This document shows positions 6,386-10,214 of a DNA stretch of 10,214 nucleotides, one piece after another (positions within the stretch are counted from its first letter, which is position 1; every line of letters begins with the position of its first letter). The DNA lies in NCBI GenBank assembly GCA_026770585.1, contig MU646547.1, positions 162,083 to 172,296 on the forward strand, written 5' to 3'. The notes beneath the pieces were generated by a model, which searched no databases, was not told the origin of the DNA, and saw nothing but the letters and a program-made list of their open reading frames with translations. Both the position numbers and the translations under genes were made by a program. Source of the stretch: Baffinella frigidus. Taxonomy: Eukaryota; Cryptophyceae; Cryptomonadales; Baffinellaceae.

Positions 6386-6668
6386 AATTTTGACGCAAAT
6401 TTTTACGAACAGGTTATTCGATCCCAGGTGTCAACTTAGGTTTGTACCAAGACGATGGATTTGTGTGCGACGATTTTCAAAAGTTAACTCCGACGATTTC
6501 GCTAAACCTATCCGCCACTCCGCATTTTGACCATCAACTTTCCTTTGGTGCCCTTTGAGCCATTACCGCCCTTTTGACCATCAACCCGCAAAACCGTTGG
6601 GAAGAGAATTTGGGAGGGGATCGGGGCGGGGAAGAGCAATACCTGTTTCTCTACCTCAGACTGGCGAG
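6386..6668. promoter_or_regulatory. Divergent promoter region between the Ubl gene and the coiled-coil gene
   Basis: These 283 bases separate the two start codons. An AT-rich part near 6382-6410 (CAAAATTTTGACGCAAATTTTT) could serve the minus gene. A perfect 14-base direct repeat TTTTGACCATCAAC occurs at 6525-6538 and 6572-6585, close to the plus gene, and CGACGATT also occurs twice (6468-6475 and 6491-6498). No clear TATA box was seen. Factor binding is inference only; if the plus gene starts at 6555, the second repeat is coding. Confidence 0.5.
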
Positions 6669-9560
6669 ATGGCGGGTGCTGATGGCGGCGGCGGCGGGGA
6701 CAACAGGGCGCGGCAAGAGGCTGAAGAAGAGGCACGCGCTGCTGTCGCAAACATTTTCGAGGTTCTCTGTGGGCAGTCCGATGCGTCGGACAAGTTCACG
6801 GGGCTGCAAAGGTCCGTGCGCCACCAAAACACTTGCTGGTGGATTCTCTTATAACCCGTGGGTGATCGAGAACAACTGGAGAGGGGTCGTCTGTTTTCTG
6901 GGAGCACCTCCTGTGCATGTCTGAGCTGACGCTCTGCTCGCAGGGAGATGGACGAGCGCATACGCCTGGTGGTCTTCCGCGCGGTGGAGATCGGCAAAGA
7001 GTCTGGGGTGAGGCAGTTGACGCGCGAAGAGTTCCGTTGGAAGAAGCAGGTTGGAGAGCTCAAACAGCAGGTCTGAACCCTAAACCCTGAACCCTAAACC
7101 TTCACCCAACCCTGAATCCTAAACCTAACCCCTAAACCCTGAACCCTAAACCCTAAATCGAGTGGCGACCTCTCAAAGACCTCAGACAGCTACCTGAGAG
7201 CGGGAGATCAGCACGCACCCCGCTCGTGCATGGTTTAGTGTTTCGGGTTAAGAAATTACGGACTTCTCGAATCCCAACGAATGCGGCGTCCTGAGGGCTG
7301 GTCCGACAGAAACCCTAAATCCTAAGCCCTAAATCCTAAGCACTAAACCCAGGCAAAAGAAGCAACTCGCCGGGCGGTGGAGGCAGCGCGGGTACGCGTG
7401 GAGGCAATGTGTTCCGAGATGAAAGAGCAGCAGTCCCAGCTCCGCCAGAACCTCACAGATTTCGAGGTCCTTCTCCCCACCCCCATGCTCTCTCCTCCTC
7501 TGCTCGTCCCCGAGTGGGTGTGATCTCAAGTTGATTTGCAGCGCGGGTACGCGTGGAGGCCATGTATTCCGAGATGAAAGAACAGCAGACCCAGCTCCGT
7601 CAGAACCTCACAGATTTCGAGGCGCGTGTTTACTCCTCCTCGTCCTCGTCCTCGTCCTCCTCCTCCACCTCCTCTTCCCCCTCCTCCGCATCCTCCTCCT
7701 CCATACTGATCTTCCTCTGCTCGTCCCTGAGTGGGTGAGATTTCAAGTTGATTTGCAGCGAGAGTGAGAGAGCGAGAGAGAGGGAGGTGGGTGACCGGGC
7801 AGCAGAACCAACTCCCTCAGAACCTCACAGACTTCGAGGTGAGTCTTTCGTCCTGCTGGCCGTGCCTACAACACAGATAGAGACGTTTATGAACGCCGAC
7901 ACGGCCGTGATGCATGCGCCCCCACGGCTGCGATAGAACCTCACGGATATCGAGGTGATAACACGTTGTTTTGATAGTCGAGGTGATCACGTTGTTTTGA
8001 TAGTCGAGGCCAGCGGTGTGCCAGCAGGGGAGATATCCCTGGGCGCGTTGGAAACGTTCCGAGTGCACTCTCAACGTTTCGTCCTGCTGCTCCGGACCCT
8101 CTCTTCTTCTGGAGTTCCCCGAGTGCGTGTGCATCCTTGCCAGGCTCTGAAACTCGGGTTGAAGTCATGAGGGGGGCGGTCGCTTTCGAGAGGGTCATAC
8201 GCAATCTCTGGCGCTTCTCAACCCTAAACCCTAAACCCTAAACCCTAAACCCTAAACCCTAAACCCTAAACCCCAAACCCCAAACCCCAAACCCCAAACC
8301 CTAAACCCCAAACCCCAAACCCCAAACCCCAAACCCCAAACCCTAAACCCTAAACCCCAAACCCCAAACCCCAAACCCCAAACCCCAAACCCATCAGGCG
8401 GCGCAGCGCTCGTGGGGCTAAAAAAACAGATGCGATCAAGAAATCCGCTGCTGAAGGCTCCCAGTGTGATAGAAGACTGCCCTCATTTGTACCAGGGGCA
8501 GCCGCGTTCTGACACACCGCAGGCACAAACCCGCCAACTGAATAACCCGCTATGAGGCTGACCTGGGAGGTCACGGGGACGCTTTGCAGGCGGCGCAACG
8601 CTCGTGGGGAACAAAAACAGAGACGTTCGAGAAAGCTGCTTCTGAGGGCGCAGGGCGAGAGGCAGGGCTCACGTGAGTCCTAAACCCTGAACCCCGAGCC
8701 CTGGACCCTCAACCCTAAACTCCAAACTCTAAACTCTAAACCCTAAACTCTAAACCCCAAACCCTGAACCCTGAACCTTAAACCATAAGGGACTCTACAC
8801 GAGGCAGAGTCGGACATCCCTGACACTCGTCCCCTCCATCCGAACTCATCTCAGAAAACGAGTTGTAAAACTCGTTTTCTTAAGTCAATTCCCCTACAAA
8901 TTCGTCAACTTATTCTTTACTCTCCGCATAAGTTGACAAAATTGTAGGGGAATTGACTTAAGAAAACGAGTTTTAGAACTCGTTTTCTGAGATAAGAACG
9001 ATAAACGATGTGTGGACGCGAAAGGGTGAAGCGCACCTCGAATGTGCACGATTCAAGAGGGCATCAAGGCCGTTCCAAAACCGTCACCAGAACTAAAATC
9101 ATGGGTTCTCTTCGCAGGAAATGATTTCGGTTCTGGCGGCAGGGTTTGGTTCTGGCGACGGTTGATTTTGGTTGCGCATGTTTCAGCATTTGAAGGCCTC
9201 CACGCGTACCCGCGCTGCAAATCCCCTCCCTCCGAACGATCAACGATGTGTGGACGCGAAAGGGTGAAGAGCACCTCGAAAGTGCACGCTCGGGATTCAA
9301 GCTTGCCACAAGTGTAGTGTGCTGGACCTGAACCCCCCCCATAAACCCTAAACCCTAAACCCTAGACCCTAAACCCTAGACCCTAAACCCTAAACCCTCA
9401 ACCCTCAACCCCAAATCCCAAACCCTAAAACCTAAACCCTCAACCCTACACCCTAAACCCCAACCCCTATGACGTACACAGGAAATCACTTACGGAGTCT
9501 CGAGCAGAGGCAGCGGCCTTGCGGAGCAAGGTGGCGGTTCTCCAAGAATCACTAGATCAG
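6669..9560 (+). CDS. Coiled-coil protein of unknown family, five joined exons (182 codons, 3' end unresolved)
   Basis: Exons: 6669-6811, 6944-7070, 7353-7466, 8590-8672, 9482-9560. All four introns are GT-AG and the phases agree (2, 0, 0, 2), giving 182 codons without a stop. The start is MAGADGGGGGDNRARQEAEEE; an in-frame ATG at 6555 would add 38 residues. Later parts read REMDERIRLVVFRAVEIGKES, RWKKQVGELKQQ|AKEATRRAVEAARVRVEAM, SEMKEQQSQLRQNLTDFE, TKTETFEKAASEGAG and RAEAAALRSKVAVLQESLDQ. These are rich in Glu, Lys, Arg, Gln and Ala with heptad-like leucines, so a long cytosolic or cytoskeletal coiled coil is likely; no membrane segment is seen. Exon 3 and exon 8590-8672 each have extra, frame-incompatible copies nearby. 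If the CAG at 9755-9757 is the next acceptor, the protein ends after two more codons (TGA 9764-9766); otherwise it continues beyond the window. Confidence 0.65.
7071..7352 (+). repeat. Intron built largely of telomere-like CCCTAAA repeat
   Basis: The donor CAG|GTCTGA runs directly into CCCTAAACCCTGAACC units (7076-7158). A unique centre follows, and the intron closes with more units (7309-7350) ending in AAACCCAG, which is the acceptor. The repeat thus supplies both intron ends. Confidence 0.75.
7542..7621 (+). pseudogene. Duplicate of exon 3, copy 2 (80 nt, frame-breaking)
   Basis: Preceded by acceptor TTGCAG, this encodes RVRVEAMYSEMKEQQTQLRQ then NLTDFE, differing from exon 3 mostly by silent or conservative changes (C/Y, S/T). 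It is 80 bases and would have to be entered in phase 1, but exon 3 ends in phase 0; canonical joining gives a stop 12 codons later. Its donor position has GC, not GT (GAG|GCGCGT). The bases after the exon read GAG GCG CGT GTT (E-A-R-V), the start of another repeat unit, so a 27-codon coding repeat may be ancestral. Confidence 0.7.
7632..7702 (+). repeat. TCC-rich microsatellite
   Basis: Imperfect TCC/TCG trinucleotides follow exon copy 2 and lie in the same place as a shorter pyrimidine-rich tract after exon 3. Intron segments after both copies also share CTCTGCTCGTCCC and TCAAGTTGATTTGCAG, so exon and intron were duplicated as one unit. Confidence 0.9.
7759..7838 (+). pseudogene. Duplicate of exon 3, copy 3 (80 nt)
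   Basis: Acceptor TTGCAG and a strong donor GAG|GTGAGT flank 80 bases, exactly the length of copy 2. The end still reads QQNQLPQNLTDFE, while the middle has become an AG-rich stretch (RERERGRW). Like copy 2 it requires phase 1 entry. It has the best donor of all three copies, so it may be recognised by the splicing machinery even if it breaks the frame. Confidence 0.65.
7935..8009 (+). repeat. Further exon-end/donor copies in tandem
   Basis: AGAACCTCACGGATATCGAG|GTGATA (7935-7960) copies the last codons and donor of exon 3. Two more short units with TCGAGGTGATCAC and TCGAGGCCAGC follow at offsets 28 and 26, sharing ACGTTGTTTTGATAG. A diverged copy of the following intron (CCCCGAGTG.GTGTG) is recognisable near 8115. 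Confidence 0.6.
8222..8392 (+). repeat. Telomere-like array, CCCTAAA then CCCCAAA
   Basis: About 24 heptamers in perfect register: seven CCCTAAA first (8222-8270), then mainly CCCCAAA with a few CCCTAAA. It runs directly into CATCAG, the acceptor before the exon copy at 8398. The mixed variants argue for an internal array rather than a chromosome end. Confidence 0.95.
8398..8460 (+). pseudogene. Frameshifted duplicate of the exon at 8590
   Basis: It begins AAQRSWG like the intact exon, then one extra base in an A-run creates TAA. In the shifted frame it continues KKTDAIKKSAAEGS, clearly matching TKTETFEKAASEGA of the exon 192 bases downstream. It has an acceptor (ATCAG) but no evident donor. 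It is a decayed upstream copy of the same pattern as 4830-4879. Confidence 0.7.
8680..8790 (+). repeat. Telomere-like island at an intron start
   Basis: The donor AC|GTGAGT at 8673 leads at once into CCTAAACCCTGAACC-type units with CTCTAAA and CCCCAAA variants. The same long intron (8673-9481) also holds the MITE at 8846 and a duplicated 55-base block. Confidence 0.85.
8846..8995. mobile_element. 150-bp palindromic MITE with GAAC target duplication
   Basis: The two halves (arms of about 65 bases, few mismatches, spacer about 16 bases) form a near-complete palindrome. The ends are T(C/T)ATCTCAGAAAACGAG, and each arm has its own AAAACGAGTT/AACTCGTTTT hairpin. GAAC flanks it at 8842-8845 and 8996-8999. 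The paralogous block at 9222-9288 carries the same flanks with one GAAC and no insertion, so the insertion followed the duplication. There is no coding capacity; it lies in the last resolved intron of the coiled-coil gene. Confidence 0.85.
8996..9050 (+). repeat. Direct repeat copy 1 (copy 2 at 9234-9288)
   Basis: 55 bases with about 4 mismatches, offset 238, sharing ACGATGTGTGGACGCG and AAAGGGTGAAG. With the MITE removed, the homology also covers 8829-8845 against 9222-9237. No coding role is evident: the offset is not a multiple of three, although both copies stay open from ATGTGTGG. Confidence 0.8.
9195..9223 (-). repeat. Inverted 29-bp copy of an exon 3 duplicate's acceptor and start
   Basis: Perfect reverse complement of 7533-7561, which spans GATTTGCAG and the first 20 bases of exon copy 2. 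It is embedded between the two 55-base direct repeats of the same intron. In the pre-mRNA it could pair with the acceptors of copies 2 and, in part, exon 3. Confidence 0.85.
9234..9288 (+). repeat. Direct repeat copy 2, the empty-site version
   Basis: Paralogue of 8996-9050 that preserves the uninterrupted junction CTCCGAACGAT, where the other copy has the MITE. Confidence 0.8.
9331..9468 (+). repeat. Telomere-like island before an acceptor
   Basis: CCCTAAA with CCCTAGA, CCCTCAA and CCCCAAA variants, ending about 13 bases before the acceptor CACAG at 9477-9481. C-rich in the sense direction, as in the other introns of this gene. Confidence 0.9.
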
Positions 9561-9724
9561 GTTTGATCCAATAATCACTAGATCAGGTTTGTCTTCAAGA
9601 ATCACTAGATCTGGTTTGCTCCAAGAATCACTAGACCAGGTTTGATCCAAGGATCGCTAGATTAGGGTTGCTCCAAGAATCACTGGATTAAGTTTGCTCC
9701 AAGAATCACTAGATCAGGTTTGCC
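9542..9724 (+). repeat. 26-bp minisatellite made of an exon end and its 5' splice site
   Basis: Seven units (starts at about 9542, 9568, 9595, 9621, 9647, 9673, 9699; one spacing is 27). Each resembles CCAAGAATCACTAGATCAGG then TTTGMT. Unit 1 is the last six codons of the exon at 9482-9560 (QESLDQ) plus its donor GTTTGA. Units 1-4 and 7 keep GGTTTG at the donor position (unit 5 has GGGTTG, unit 6 has AGTTTG), so up to six potential 5' splice sites stand in tandem. Confidence 0.9.
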
Positions 9725-9757
9725 TGGCCGCTCTCCGCCGCTTGAATCCTGCTGCAG

Positions 9758-9968
9758 TGCGTTTGATGTGTTGAGCCAGGGCCTGAAACGTGACTGCCAA
9801 ATGGCTGAGTGGGACGGCGTATGATGGCGATTATTCAATCTTCTGCAGTTTATTGGACATTATTGAGAGATTTGTGAGGGTCGTTGTTGAGAGAGGGAGG
9901 CGTGATCTAGGCCCGGGGGTTGCCAGATTCTCGTGGGACAGTCCCTTAAGGGCGGACGCCCTAATTCT
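9758..9968. other. No firm gene; possible short terminal exon then unique sequence
   Basis: A possible acceptor (GCTGCAG at 9757) would give Cys-Val-stop for the coiled-coil gene. A 75-codon plus-strand frame from 9790 (with SLLDIIERFVRVVVERGRR) runs into the element at 9969, which makes it a doubtful gene. Confidence 0.25.
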
Positions 9969-10074
9969 GTATCCCTTAAGTGACCAACGGGCGAATAATC
10001 GCCCGTGGAAGCCCTAGGCAGGTCCTAGGGCCCTACGGTAGGGCGTATGCGCCTACTGGTCACTTAAGGGATAC
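9969..10074. mobile_element. 106-bp MITE-like element with 18-bp terminal inverted repeats
   Basis: Perfect termini GTATCCCTTAAGTGACCA (9969-9986) and complement (10057-10074). The inside is nested hairpins: ACGGGCGA/TCGCCCGT at 9987-10006, CCCTAG/CTAGGG, and GCCCTAC/GTAGGGC. A TA lies at each end, which fits a TA target duplication but cannot be told from palindrome. A partial relative sits at 2503-2571. Confidence 0.65.
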
Positions 10075-10139
10075 TGTACTTCTACACATTTCTCTGCTTG
10101 CGTCAGTTGCTGTACGGTAAGGGTGGCCAACCTAATTGC

Positions 10140-10214
10140 CAACCTCGCCTCTGTCCTCTGTCCTCTGTCCTCTCTCTCTCTCTCTCCTCTGCCACCCCTC
10201 TGCCCTCTCTCCTC
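10140..10214. repeat. CT-rich low-complexity tract
   Basis: CCTCTGT units (three copies) merge into a (CT)n run and imperfect CTCTGCC units up to the end of the window. Confidence 0.9.

Noticed and set aside
5898-6530. 210-codon plus-strand open frame
   Set aside because: It is the antisense shadow of Ubl exon 1, which has a signal peptide, a recognisable Ubl domain and correct splice sites.
6656-7063. 135-codon minus-strand open frame
   Set aside because: Antisense to the coiled-coil exons and their GT-AG intron; composition is Arg/Ser-rich without a domain.
8222-8392. True chromosome end
   Set aside because: Arrays are short, degenerate, internal, in both orientations across the window and bounded by splice sites, so they are interstitial telomere-like repeats.
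9790-10017. 75-codon plus-strand ORF as a gene
   Set aside because: Its last third lies inside the inverted-repeat element at 9969; no splice or start context supports it, though the first half could be an exon.

Overview
The window looks like nuclear DNA of a eukaryote, most likely an alga with a secondary plastid; a cryptophyte-like genome is my best guess but is not proven. The signs are genes broken into short exons with GT-AG introns, many islands of the plant/algal telomere heptamer TTTAGGG/CCCTAAA lying inside introns, and one predicted protein with a signal peptide followed by a basic leader and an LRLRGG motif. No bacterial operon, phage, CRISPR, rRNA or tRNA is visible.

The layout is divergent. 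Everything left of about 6385 with coding character reads on the minus strand, and everything right of 6669 reads on the plus strand, with a roughly 280-base promoter region between. The minus gene starts at 6385 and encodes a signal-bearing ubiquitin-like (Ubl) protein of the USP14/UBLCP1 type (exons 5912-6385 and 5103-5258, then a phase-compatible exon at 4574-4660). The plus gene starts at 6669 and encodes a coiled-coil protein (exons 6669-6811, 6944-7070, 7353-7466, 8590-8672, 9482-9560) whose five exons join in one open frame of 182 codons. Further left are more minus-strand exon-like segments of unknown function: one 38-codon exon in three copies (7-343), a 54-codon ORF (431-595), and a duplicated coding-like unit (1115-1600).

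The striking theme is local duplication of exons and, especially, of exon 3' ends with their 5' splice sites. At least five loci show it: 7-343, 894-1140, 4010-4660, 7353-8009 and 9542-9724. In the two best-resolved genes the extra copies are frameshifted or of a length that would break the frame, so they are either decayed or potential poison exons.

The telomere-like repeats always carry the C-rich strand (CCCTAAA) as the sense strand, and they switch orientation at the divergent promoter. Several introns begin or end directly in this repeat. Two palindromic MITE-like insertions (1346-1515 and 8846-8995) have 4-base target duplications, and each has an uninterrupted paralogous copy nearby acting as an empty-site control. 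Stretches not listed as genes are intron or intergenic DNA with foldbacks and low-complexity sequence. No protein family could be named for genes other than the Ubl protein.
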